Source of the DNA: Symsagittifera roscoffensis
Taxonomy: Eukaryota; Xenacoelomorpha; Acoela; Convolutidae
Length of the DNA stretch: 64,000 nucleotides
Direction of reading: 5' to 3'
Assembly (NCBI RefSeq): GCF_963678635.1
Contig: NC_087069.1
Coordinates: 48,068,276 to 48,132,275 of the forward strand
Within the stretch, counting starts at the first letter, position 1, and every line of letters starts with the position of its first letter. The notes under the pieces were generated by a model that was not told where the DNA came from, did no database searches, and saw only the letters and a program-made list of their open reading frames with translations. A program made the position numbers and the translations under genes. Below are positions 12,512 to 22,385 of the stretch, piece after piece.

Positions 12512-12796
12512 CTAGAAGCTCTTGCATAGCTTTTTATAAATTAGATGGATCCCTAGATAATAATCCATCCATTCCAACTTTTCCTCATCTGAGCGATGGG
12601 CTCGTTCAAACACCTCCCGGATCTCATCGTATCTGTTCAGAACTGCCATCAGTTCATTTCGGAAATCACGAAGTTTGCTGTGTTTGATGCCAGTCAATTC
12701 ACCAGTTTTGTGTGGCACTTTTGATACAATTATGATAAAAGGATCCCCAAAACAGGAAACACTTATTATGGACCCATACGACACTAGGGTTGACAT
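12512..12796 (-). CDS. Gene B, probable upstream exon (boundaries uncertain)
   Basis: The minus strand holds a 94-codon open frame with coding character in its second half, for example LRDFRNELMAVLNRYDEIRE and SDEEKLEWMDYYLG, rich in charged helical residues. Likely start is an internal acceptor (candidates near 12724 or 12790). The end is a TAG followed at once by TAAAATT, giving a possible TA|GTAAAA donor. That donor leaves two bases and would need the alternative acceptor of the 12180 exon. No family recognised. Confidence 0.4.
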   Translation of the reverse strand: MSTLVSYGSIISVSCFGDPFIIIVSKVPHKTGELTGIKHSKLRDFRNELMAVLNRYDEIREVFERAHRSDEEKLEWMDYYLGIHLIYKKLCKSF

Positions 12797-13240
12797 AGTA
12801 AGTAAAACTCCATATCTATTTTATCTTTTTGTTTCTGTGAAGCGCGGAGGATCTATTAAAATCTTTACCCGTACTGAAATTTCATGGGAAAAAAATCAAT
12901 TATAATGGATTAGGCCGGCAAAAAACTTAACCCATATAATTGATTTTCATGATCCATCTAACCATGCAAATGCATTTTTAGGGTATTATAATCGATTATT
13001 TTCATCATTTAAAAATCCATTTTTATCGATTATTTTGACAATATAAGGCCTCAAAAGTTGAATTAATTTTAAGGCCTCAAAAATCTATGAAAATTGATAG
13101 TAGAAAATTGTAGAAAAATTGTTTTTTTTTGTAGAAAATTGTTTACAGCTAATTGATATCATGAAACATTAGAAAACGTTCCGCAAATTTAAAACCCGAG
13201 CAAACTTGTTCATCCCTAACCTAAAAAACTCAAAAAAAAT
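12797..13240. other. No gene; repeats of ATCGATTAT / ATCCATTTTTA
   Basis: Contains scattered near-copies of AATGGATTA, TAATCGATTATTTT and AAAAATCCATTTTTA, similar to 13640-13810, so the C-rich tract between them is bracketed by related AT-rich sequence. No complete inverted repeat could be drawn. Confidence 0.3.
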
Positions 13241-13244
13241 TGTC

Positions 13245-13500
13245 CACCTCCTACTCCATTCCCTCCCCCCCCCCCCCCCCACTCCAAGTTTACCATCCCC
13301 ACCCCTAACTTGTCCCTCCACATTTTACACCCACCACCTCCATTACCCCCACCATTTACCTTACAACAACCACCTCGTCTACACCTTCACCCGCCACTCC
13401 TAAACCCCCGCCACTCCCAAACCCCCGCCAAACCCCCGCTACACGGCGACGGCGGTGGCGGTGACGTAAACGATTGGGGGGATGGGGGTTAAACGTTCAC
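13245..13500. repeat. C-rich low-complexity tract
   Basis: A run of about 18 C (13264-13281) is followed by CCACCACC, CCCCCGCCACT and AACCCCCGCCA repeats, then a G-rich end (GGCGACGGCGGTGGCGG, GGGGGGATGGGGG). The C-runs on + are G-runs on the minus strand and could form i-motif/G-quadruplex structures. Proline-rich ORFs here are by-products. Confidence 0.7.
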
Positions 13501-15039
13501 CCAAGTAGGGGAAGGAGGGGGTGTGTTTCATTTGCCAGGTAGTGGGCGAAGGGTAATTTTTACTATGGCGATGGTAAAAAAATAACAGTTAATTAAAATG
13601 TTAAAAAGCCAAAACTTGCAAAATTCACCAATAGCCTCTCAAATGGATTATTTTGATTTAAAAAAAAATTTTGTTTATAATTCATTTTTAATGGATTAAA
13701 GTCGTATATAATTAACTATAATGGATTTTTTTGATATAAAATATTAGGATTATAACCCAATTTAAATGGATTTTAATCGGTTAATTTTGTAATTTTTTGG
13801 ATACTGACTTTAAAGTGACAAAATAATTGACTATTATCCATGAAACTCCAGTGCATGTAGGTAGGTCATGGACAACTTATCTACGCGGGAAAAGACAAAT
13901 ATACAAGCTGGTCAGTTTTTTACTGAGAACCTTTGTGTCCGTTAAAAAGCCCCACGTAAAATTTTTGGCTATTTTTATGGCCTGAAAAATATGATTTCGT
14001 CCTGGAGCAACGAGCAAGGATAATTGCGGACCTCGAACATCTGACCTTTCGACTGAGATACGGAAACTTGGCTACTTATTTTTCGGGTTGCTTGATTATG
14101 AAAAAATACAAGCCTTTTACTTTTAGTTGAATATTATCGAACAGTTTTTTTTTCTAAAATGAAACTGAAATTTTTGAGATTTTCAAGCAAAAGAAACCAA
14201 CTTAGTGAGTGCAAGAAGTTGGAATAAGTTTTGAGTTGTAAATTTATTGCAAAAACTAATTAAGTTTTCGATTCTAGACATCATTTTATTTCGAATAGAG
14301 AAATCTGGGGGCTTTTCTTATGACAATGAACAAATGCTTAAAATTCTTAAATCAGTTTGAAAAGGTTTTCCACAATCGCGTTTCAGATTTTTGAAATTTC
14401 AGTTTAAATTGCTCTTTTTCTGGTGTGAGAAATTCCTGCTGAAAATCTGTAATTTAGAATCCAATTATGGTAGAAATTAATGAGTCTGTGATTTGATCGC
14501 AATTGATTTTTTATTTTTAGCTGTAGTACTTTTGATGGAATTTGTTGATACAGTCTGAAGAATAATAATTTAAAGAGCTCAAAATTGAAAAGCAGTTTGA
14601 CATCTTTTAATCTTCATCTAAAAACTAACTGAAACAATTTTTACCTGTGATCTGGTATGGCTAGTATGGCTAATTTGGGGTAAAATTACTAGTATGGTGG
14701 TTAATTTGGGTTAAAAATTGTGCGACTTAGTTTGTACTATTGATGACTGAACGGCATTTTAGTCAGACATAGAAACCAATTGGAATTGACATAAGTCATG
14801 ATAGTTGTTTCCACGTGCTATATATTTCATTTCGAATATAGTAAAATCGACCTATTGAGGAATCCGCAACTGTCAGCAGAATCTGTAAATTGTAAGCGGA
14901 ATCCGCAAATTGTAAAGGGAGTCCGCATTTGTTTGCGGATTCAAGTACATAAATATTCTGCGTTCTAGTTTCTTCTGAAAAAGTTGATCATTGGTTTCAC
15001 TCAGTATTCTCCTTTTTACAGCGCAGCGCACTAAAATCT
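13501..15039. other. No gene seen
   Basis: AT-rich. 14870-14940 has four variants of the phrase GGAATCCGCAAATTGTAA, a short motif cluster also seen at 590-690 and 760-800. No exon signals. Confidence 0.35.
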
Positions 15040-15052
15040 CAAATCCTGAAAC

Positions 15053-15275
15053 CACGTTTCGTTCAGTTCAAATCTCAAATGCTGACAAAACGTTTTGTTC
15101 AGCTCAATGCTCAAATGCTGACAATACGTTTCGGTGTAGTTCAAATCTCAAATGCTGACAATACATTTCTGTGTAGTTCAAATCTCAAACGCTGACAATA
15201 TAGCACTGCAGTTCAAATCTCAAATGCTGACAATACGTTTCGTTTGCAGTTCAACTCTCGAAAGCTGACAATTAG
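15053..15275 (+). repeat. Minisatellite, ~45-bp unit x 5-6
   Basis: Repeated unit of the form GTTCAAATCTCAAATGCTGA followed by CAATACGTTTCGGTGTA. Copies start near 15066, 15101, 15137, 15176, 15204 and 15249, with substitutions and length variation in the GTTTCG part. Confidence 0.75.
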
Positions 15276-15719
15276 TCGTTCCAATTTAGACTTAAACTTT
15301 AGTGCATATCTCATACCGGCAATGCGTTCATTTCTCTTAAATGCGTTTAATAATAAAAAGCTGAATTCTCTAAAATAAGTTTTCGGTGATTGTGTTTCCA
15401 AATGGATTGCGAAAACTTACTCGCAGGGAAATTTCTCAAATACTAAGAAGATAAATCCAGCAACTTCATTAACCAATGTTATAAGATTTTCTCGTGGATT
15501 CCGCTGTCAATGGTTAAACACTTTTTTATAAATTCCGCATTGGTACATACCGTTCCAGCTCTAGCTTTTAATTGTTCATATAAAACAACTGGTTTAATTT
15601 CTTAGGAAACAAAATTGCGGAGTTCCTCTCTTTGGAAATCTGCAATCTGCTTACAAATCTGAAAGTAAGATCAAATAGCTATATTTGTTTTTTTTTGTGG
15701 TATCCGCGACAAAACAAAT

Positions 15720-15885
15720 GTGCCGACAAAGCTTACGTTACAGGTCTTTGTACGCAGAATCCACAAAACTTTGGCAGTGGAATCCACTTAGAATTTGGAA
15801 CATGTTTGAAGACTTGTTTCTGGAATCCAGAAACATAGAGACTTTAAATTATGCGCCTCCTCTATAGTGCACAGTTTGGCCTCGC
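15720..15885 (+). repeat. Dispersed repeat family R1, copy 3
   Basis: Same orientation as 9119-9273, with the landmarks GCCGACAAAGCTTACGTTAC, GGAATCCACTTAGA, GAACATGTTTGAAGAC and GTGCACAGTTTGG. It ends just downstream of the gene A stop codon, so it may lie in that gene's 3' UTR. Confidence 0.5.
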
Positions 15886-15896
15886 AATGGAAAAAC

Positions 15897-16069
15897 TTAA
15901 GTTTGGGGTTTGCGGACGCGTTTATCATAACTGTACAGACGTCGCCTAGGTGGATTCTTGTTGGGATCCAGGACATCCATTGACGTCGAGGACTTTAGTT
16001 CATTCTTTGGTCCGAGTTGGGCGGTCATTTTGGACATGAAAGGCTTCTCGGGACGGGTAACTCCATGAC
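15897..16069 (-). CDS. Gene A, terminal coding exon
   Basis: Minus strand: acceptor CTTTTCAG|GT at 16069, then 57 codons ending in TAA at 15897-15899. The peptide contains TRPEKPFMSKMTAQLGPKNE and DPNKNPPRRRLYSYDKRVRK and is basic at the end. It is GC-richer than its surroundings. The two leftover bases at its start complement the single base left by the exon ending at 43537, giving phase-1 junctions throughout. If joined, the intervening intron is about 27.5 kb and holds elements A and B. The gene product is not recognised. Confidence 0.55.
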
Positions 16070-16842
16070 CTGAAAAGTTCTTGAAGTTTAAGTTTCTAAA
16101 ACTAAATACAAGAAAAAGTATCAGATGCCATTGAACCAGTATCAGATGCCGGGGTGTTTCTCATGTGTGAAAGACCAAATTCACCAATTTTTTTAATCAG
16201 CCAGTCTGAATTGTTTTTGAAATTTCGAAAAAAGACATTTCTTAGAACCAGTCAGCTTAGGGCAATTTAAAGAACTCTGATTGGTTGAGAACGGATTCCA
16301 AAAAAGAATATTTTTCTTTTCTATTTCAATGATGAAGCAGGGTTTGAATTTTTAATTTGAAAGGCATATAACGAATTAGTTGCCATCCACATAAACAACA
16401 TTATTTTTTGGATCTCTATCGTTTTTTCCTTTCACCAATTTTTTTAGTCAATTTTAAAAAGTTTTGCGTCACGACCAAATGTGATAGGAAAGGTAGTTTA
16501 ATTCTACATGCATTACAAATTTGAAAACTTTCCTTCAATTCAAAATTCGTTTTTTATAATTAGCGTCACAGATGGTGAAAATGAACCCCCCCCTAATGTA
16601 CTTAGAACTTAAATCTTGCAAGATTCAAAAAGAAAAGAAGATAAAAATTCAAAACAATTTTGCAATATTTGCAGTTTGAATTCGGTTTCCAAATCTTACA
16701 AAATTTTCACTCCGAGAACTTATCCCAGGTTGAGGTGTTTCACTTTTGCATGGAACAAATTGATCAAAAAATGGCTACATTTTGACCGAATCAAGCCAAA
16801 CTGTCAAAGTTTCTATCAACTTGACCGAGGAAAAACACAAGC
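16070..16842. other. Intron-like sequence, nothing identified
   Basis: AT-rich. Polypyrimidine and CCCCCCCC runs near 16590 were noted. No exon candidates. Confidence 0.35.
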
Positions 16843-17551
16843 CTTCTATGCAGGGCCGCATCTAGGATTTTATCGAGGGGGAGGGGGCGGATTTTCAAAA
16901 ATTTTTCGAAATTTTGTCGACTTTTTTTAGGCCAACAAATTGGTTTTCCGAGCTCTCCCATAGCACTAAAAAGTCCTTGTTTTGGCCAACATTTCTGCGC
17001 TGCAGGCAAAATTAAAAAAAAACAGGCCAAAAATGCGTTTTTAGGCACTTTTTGAAAAAATTTTACCGAAAAATTGCATTTTTTCGGCGCGCGCTCCCCC
17101 CTTAAAATAAGTATAGATTGGCGCCGAAGGCGCCTTTAGAAAATTTTTAGGGTCAGTCAGCCAAAATTGGATATCTCAAAATAGTACAAAGGTGGGTCGT
17201 ATTACGCTAGCAAAAACTATTTACGTCGGACAAAACGCTTGCTAGGAATAAAGGGTCCTTTCTACTTTCTATCTTAGAAAGTAAATCTAAAAATTCGCTG
17301 AGAAATATTTTATTAGAAAAGAAGTTAGTATGATTATGATTTTACAGCAAGTTGCCTTTTGACTCAATATTTTTTTTTACGGTGAGATTGGAGATATTTT
17401 CTCTGAGATTGAATATTATTTTAGAGAAGGGTTGGGGTGGTTGAGGAGAGTGGTGGTGGTGGTAGAAGAGAAGTTGTTGGGAATTTAGAGAGGGAGGTTG
17501 TGGTGGTAGAAGAGATATTGTTGGGAATGAATTCCCGTAGTTTTGAGCTTC

Positions 17552-17559
17552 TATTTATA
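17552..17559 (-). promoter_or_regulatory. TATA box in element B 3' LTR
   Basis: TATAAATA on the minus strand, with the twin at 22732-22739 in the 5' LTR. It lies downstream of the U3 repeat array and upstream of AATAAA, the expected order for U3-R-U5 in minus orientation. Confidence 0.6.
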
Positions 17560-17589
17560 CTCAGATGGGGAAATCACGCCACTTTTCGT

Positions 17590-17725
17590 ATCAAATGAGA
17601 AGTTACTTCTTACTTCGTATTCTCTATTCGTACATTCGTATTTTACGAGAAGAAGGTTTCGTATGCTCGTATTTTACGAGAGGAATTGTTAATATTCGTA
17701 TTGAATGAGAATAGTCGTTTCAATT
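17590..17725 (-). promoter_or_regulatory. U3 array of TCGTA/TACGA motifs
   Basis: Contains two copies of TCTCGTAAAATACGA (sense) plus several single TACGA units (near 17598, 17617, 17628, 17635, 17659, 17667, 17698), placed 40-160 bp upstream of the TATA box. The same array is kept in the other LTR (22770-22905). This looks like a cluster of binding sites for a transcription factor. Confidence 0.5.
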
Positions 17726-17948
17726 CTCAATGCTTAAAACGTTATACGAATTATTCCAATAGCATTTCCCTTCCTTTTGCAAGGGAATAAAAACATATTT
17801 CTTTGGTGGTGGCGGCGGCATCACATTTTGTGAACGCAATAAAATAATTCATGTTTCTGTTTCTATTTGAAATCAGAACATATCCATCCTCCTATTTGGA
17901 GAAGGAAAAAAACTAAAACTTTCATTTTTATTAATTGTTGATCGATCG

Positions 17949-18079
17949 AAGCTTTTTCTTTCAATCTCATAAAGTTTTGTTGGTATTACGGGTAGCAGAT
18001 GTTTCTGAACAAAAGCTTTTTCTTTCAATCTCATAAAGTTGGTTAGTAGTTTATTGGTATTACAGGTAGCAGATGTTTT
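17949..18079 (-). repeat. Direct repeat in element B 3' UTR
   Basis: Two copies (17949-18004, 18013-18079) of AAGCTTTTTCTTTCAATCTC... ending GGTATTAC(G/A)GGTAGCAG, about 64 bp apart, the second with a short insert. It lies close to the 3' LTR. Next to the LTR the sense strand reads AGGAGGATGGA, a candidate polypurine tract. Confidence 0.65.
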
Positions 18080-18449
18080 TAATCAACTGATACTTTGAGT
18101 CAGGCTTGAATAAATATAAATACATCAGTTACATTTAGAAATCAAAATAGAGTTTACACAACCAAGGGATTTAACTATAAAATTAAATACATCAAAATTA
18201 TCTGTTTCTCAAAAGTTTGAAGGTTAGTTTTATTCCTTAAACATTCTTTTTCCGAAGTCTCCTTTTCTTCTTGAAGTATGTGAAGTCTGTCCAAACGCGT
18301 AATAAGGGGAGGACTGGTTCATACAAAGGGGTTTTTTTTTGTGTTTTTTGTTTTTTATAAAAGTCAAAATTGTTGAGAAGAAATTAATAGCTATACTACA
18401 TAGCTATATAAAGCGAAAGAATAAATGTTTAAATAAAAGGATAAATTTC

Positions 18450-19229
18450 TTACAATTTTCCTTCCAACCGGGCTATAAGTTGTTGATTTTTTGTTTTCAA
18501 ATTGTGGATTTGCTTTTTCAGCTCCCGGATTTGGCGCGTTTCATGTATATGACTGCGCTGAATTTGCTCAGTATAGTCATCTAACTGGGGGGTTTGTAAT
18601 TTTGCTGTCAGATATTTTGCTGGAACATAGATTTTTTGATATTCAAGAAGGGAATTAGTTATGGAATACATTTTTTTTATAGGGTGATAGGCTTCTAATT
18701 TAAAACGATTGATTAATGGATTCAAAGCATAATTGAGATCCATATCGAAGCCAGGATTGCTTTTAGAATTAATGTATCGTTCCCTTTCTAACTGAATATG
18801 TAATTTAGTGTTTAATTCAGTGGGGTGCAAGGGCTGTCGCCTAATGGTCATTGGACAATGAGAAGTTGATACCGGCGTATTTGCCGTTAGTATCTTATAT
18901 GGTCTTACAATCTGGGTCCGTTTTTTAATTTTCGAATTTGAGGGAACCAGGGGTATTTTAAAATCAGGGGGTGAAATTTTTAGGGGTGGTGGCTGTGATG
19001 CTGTAGTTATTGGGACAGCTGAATTGGTTTGAAGTAGTGGCTCAACGAAGGATCGTGTTGAGGTCGGCTTTGGAGTGGGTGTTGTAGTAGTAGAAACAGT
19101 TGGTTGTTGAGTTAGTGCTGAAATCTGCGAGTCCAGTGGATCGGTTGGTGGCAGAAGTGAGAGGAGATCCTCGAAATCTCTCAAGTCGTCATCAAGTGTT
19201 GCGTCCGTAGTTGAATCAGTTGGTATATC
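18450..19229 (-). CDS. Element B accessory protein exon, splice-acceptor bound
   Basis: Sense strand reads TTCTACTGTTCTAG|GAT at 19230/19229. The reading frame has an in-frame TAG ending exactly at the acceptor and is open from there to the stop at 18450 (about 259 codons), with no ATG near its start. It begins acidic (DDDLRDFEDLLSLLPP), continues Ser/Thr/Pro-rich, then a basic segment (NSKIKKRTQIVRPYK), and ends in a predicted coiled coil (last 45 residues). It is phase-0 compatible with the leader exon 21560-21477. This structure resembles spliced regulatory proteins of complex retroviruses. The function is inferred only, and no homologue is recognised. Confidence 0.6.
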   Translation of the reverse strand, partial: DIPTDSTTDATLDDDLRDFEDLLSLLPPTDPLDSQISALTQQPTVSTTTTPTPKPTSTRSFVEPLLQTNSAVPITTASQPPPLKISPPDFKIPLVPSNSKIKKRTQIVRPYKILTANTPVSTSHCPMTIRRQPLHPTELNTKLHIQLERERYINSKSNPGFDMDLNYALNPLINRFKLEAYHPIKKMYSITNSLLEYQKIYVPAKYLTAKLQTPQLDDYTEQIQRSHIHETRQIRELKKQIHNLKTKNQQLIARLEGKL

Positions 19230-19251
19230 CTAGAACAGTAGAATTTTTTTG

Positions 19252-21426
19252 TTAGACTGGGTTTGTTGGGTGATCCAAGTTTTGAGTTCTTCTCTCAAAA
19301 CTTGTTAATTGGATGTGAGGATACATGCGATCCTGGTTTATTTTATCAATTTCCTCTAAAAGAGGGGCTTGTATTTTCTGATCACATTCTTGTTCTAATT
19401 TTTCAGTTTGCTCATCTTGAGTGAAAATTGAGGTCACTATGGAAGTGAAAAGTATATTATATGAAGCGGCAAGTAATACTTTGCTAAAATGTAGTGAGAG
19501 GCCGGTGATTTTGTGAATATGCATAGCCTTTATTATGAATACTAGGCAATCTAGTATGAATTTCACAAATAGAAAAGAGGCGAAGACTATTCCGCATTTT
19601 TCTAAATAGTATTGGACTTTCCCGAATATACGGGTGTATTCGTTTTTCCAAAAGTTTGGAGAGATGAGATAGTCCAAATAGATTGTTTGGGAAGAGCCTA
19701 GTGGGCTGTATGAGTCGTTGAAGAAATTTTTTCTTAGCATTTAGAAAGGACCTGGATACTTTTTGCAGTATTCCTTTCATCTCTGAATTATCGGAAATCA
19801 TGTTCCAGAATTTTTGCATTTGAGCATAAGTGTAGATTGAAGCGCCTTGGCTAGAGGCTAGAGAATGCTTAATCTTTTGAATTATCTCTTTTGATTTAAA
19901 GAGATGTGGTCCTGTAACCCTTGTAATTTGAGGGGTTAATTCAATCCAGGACTTATCATCATCAATATCTAGTTGAAAGAGATTCGAATGTTTGTCGGAA
20001 CAGTCTTGTAGATATGCCGACTGAAAAGTTTGTCGCGTAACTGGATCGACAATTCGAATGTTTTCCTTATACATAATGGGAATGCGATTATAGCATTCAT
20101 CCATTAATTGCAAAGGTGAATAAAATTTCGGACAATGGTAGAGCCAGGCAACATTGCCATTGGTCTCTAAGAACATAGAGCGGTTTTTGGTTAGAATATA
20201 GCCAGCCAAACGTGGGCTTTCAAGTGAAAGCATTAAAGTATTTAATATTGAGGAGCGTTCTAGCTCACATTGATTTTGCAGAAGGGCTAACTCGGCCATT
20301 CTGAGCATGTAGAAGCTAGAAAAAAGAATATAGTCCAATTTGGTACCTATATGAGCTTCGTAGTCAATTTGATGACTTGAAAATTGGAGTGGCGGCGAAT
20401 CATCACTTAATGTGAGAAAAGTAGAATTTCGTTGGCCGGCATTATGAATAGTTCCCGTTTCTGGGTTGGCTTAACTTGGATTCCAGTATCCATATTGAAA
20501 CCATCAGTGTATGCAATAAAGAGTGAATCATATAAAGTTGGATACACTATTCTGGGATGACCACAAAGAGATTGCGGTTTATTCATCACCTGTAGTAAAA
20601 AATTTTGAGAATCACTTAGTTGAGTAGAATGAATAGATGGGCTAGAACTGCCTTTTATTATATAGTATGATTCTTCATTTTGAATCATTTTAGCCGGAAA
20701 TCTGTTTAAAATAGTGAAAATGCAATTGTTGGGTTCTTCCCAAGTATAAGCAAAAGCGTCTAAGGATGTTGTTTCACATCCATTTTCAGACACTGGACAG
20801 GGCAAAGGAATGTTTTGCCAATTATTGACTGTTCCATCTTTGAGGTTAACAGTCAGAGTTACATTTTGCATGTAAGTTTCAAAAGTGTCCAATTTAATCC
20901 AAGAACGGCCATCACATTCGTTATGATGTTTGCCGTCAACTTTGCCAGCATGGGCATTAGTTACTGTTTTAACATTAAATTTGAAAGGAATATTTCCAAT
21001 ACTAGCATAGCCTAGGTTAAGATAACCTCTGTCGGCGGCCAATTTACATTCATCGGCAGATAAGTGGAGATCAGTAGTGATCATATTTTGTCGAGCGTCG
21101 ATACCACTCGAATCAAAAGAATCGCAGAACCAACGCATTGATTGGTGTTTGATTCGACACATTGTCGCATTTACTTTTGTGCGATAATGTCTCTGATATA
21201 GAGTCACATAAGCATGGGCTACTTCAATATTTTCTGGTTGGACTTTGCAAGGTGCTACTTTATTTAGAGAGAACATTTTGTTAGAAGTCATTAGTTGACA
21301 ATCATAATGAGCAACCCGAAGATTATTTGCAGTATTTGCATTTAATTGTTCTTTCGGATCAAATGCTGAGGTTTGATTCGAAAGTATTATTAGAGTTAAA
21401 AGACCAACCAAATATATTTTTTGCAA
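19252..21426 (-). pseudogene. Envelope-type glycoprotein, broken by two frameshifts
   Basis: An ATG at 21426 starts a clear signal peptide (hydrophobic core LVGLLTLIILSN). The ectodomain follows with HYDC near the N-terminus and many cysteines, then CELERSS, GYILTKNRSMFLE and WLYHC motifs, and a membrane segment near the C-terminus (about 19640-19560). The same motifs in the same order occur in the 872-aa protein of element A (HYDC, CELER, GNRSNFL), so both are one family. Reading passes through three frames, with changes near 20450 and near 19745, so it cannot make a full product as it stands. The family resembles glycoproteins of negative-strand jingchuviruses that LTR elements have captured (from memory, untested). 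Confidence 0.75.
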
Positions 21427-21476
21427 TTTATTTTTTGGTGGTGAATGATAGCAAAAGAATTTTTAAAATTACTCAC

Positions 21477-21560
21477 TTTAAGCATTTCCTCGAGATTGGT
21501 TAGAACAGGATCTTGGTCCATTAGTTCACTTTCCTCTAGTTCACTATTTAGATTTGTCAT
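21477..21560 (-). CDS. Element B leader coding exon with splice donor
   Basis: An ATG at 21560 begins 28 codons of a very acidic peptide (SELEESELMDQD, NLEEMLK) ending in AAA|GTGAGT, a strong donor at 21476-21471. It precedes the glycoprotein ATG by about 130 nt. Joined to the acceptor at 19229 it would keep the frame and place two acidic segments together. Unspliced RNA would run the frame on into the start of the glycoprotein region and stop. Confidence 0.55.
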
Positions 21561-22005
21561 TTTGTGGATTTCTTGTGATGGGAAATCTGAGTTTAGATTT
21601 CAATTTTTGTTGAGGAATTCAGCAGATTTTAGTTTTTGGAGAGAGAGGAGGTTTTGAATGCAAGATGTGGTTAGTTTTTAAAGGCTGTTTTTGCTTTTTT
21701 GCAAATCTAAGCTCTGATTGGCCGTTGTTATTCGGCGTCTTTCGGATGTGACTCTTTTTAAGTTGTAATTCCATCGCCATTCGTTTTGTGGTTTTTCCAC
21801 TCTGGTTTAATGTCGTGGTTTTTCCACTTAGTTTTGATTTGTTGAAAAGTAATTTTTAAATCTATTTGTAAATATGTTATTTTTGGTGTTTTGTGGTTTT
21901 ATTACAAACGAAATATCTATAAAAGAGAAAAGGAAAAAAAAGAAAAGGCCAATAGAAAGAATTAAAAAATATATTTAGTTTGGCCAAATAAATGGTTTAG
22001 TGTTT

Positions 22006-22161
22006 TTATTTCTTTTTAAATTTGCCAATTAAACTAGATGGAATTGTAGTTCCATAAAAGTTTGTAGGACGATTTGTCCGTTTAGGTCTTTTAGAAACGA
22101 GAATGTCATTAAAAAATGTCAATAAAGACAAGTTGGGATGGAATATTGGGGTATCAGCCAT
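22006..22161 (-). CDS. Element B small basic leader ORF, 51 aa
   Basis: ATG at 22161, TAA at 22006-22008, sense strand of element B between the primer-binding site and the acidic leader exon. It contains SKRPKRTNRP and ends GKFKKK, so is basic, with a hydrophobic N-terminal half. It could be a real small protein, a remnant of the start of gag, or chance. Confidence 0.35.
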   Translation of the reverse strand: MADTPIFHPNLSLLTFFNDILVSKRPKRTNRPTNFYGTTIPSSLIGKFKKK

Positions 22162-22364
22162 ATTATATTTAGCTTAAAATTAAAAAAAGAAAGATAGAAA
22201 AGTTTATAAATTTATTTAGAAAACTTAAATTTCCGATTTGGAAATTTATTATTTCTCTTTATTTGTAAGAGAAATTTCAACAATTCTCCAGTTTGAGAAT
22301 TGGAATCTTTGCTTTTTATCTCTTTTTGAGACTTTAGCAATTTTAGCGAATTTTTAGAAGGTGT

Positions 22365-22382
22365 GCCTCACTGGTCGCACCA
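22365..22382 (-). other. Element B primer-binding site
   Basis: Three nt after the 5' LTR the sense strand reads TGGTGCGACCAGTGAGGC. It begins with TGG, as expected for pairing with a tRNA CCA end. Its first 11 nt are identical to the site in element A. I could not assign the tRNA. Confidence 0.7.
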
Positions 22383-22385
22383 ATT

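Larger units (their letters stand above)
17200..17880 (-). repeat. Element B 3' LTR (681 bp)
   Basis: Aligns with 22386-23060. Differences by eye are about a dozen substitutions plus one 6-bp indel near 17330 (TATGATTATGATTTT versus TATGATTTT), roughly 2% divergence. It includes a TATA box, a polyadenylation signal (AATAAA on the minus strand, + 17309-17314), a GA/GT-rich transcribed part and a repeated U3 motif. Confidence 0.9.

Noticed and set aside
13206-13492. Proline-rich ORFs in the C-rich tract
   Set aside because: Direct consequence of CCCC/CCA repeats with no other coding sign.
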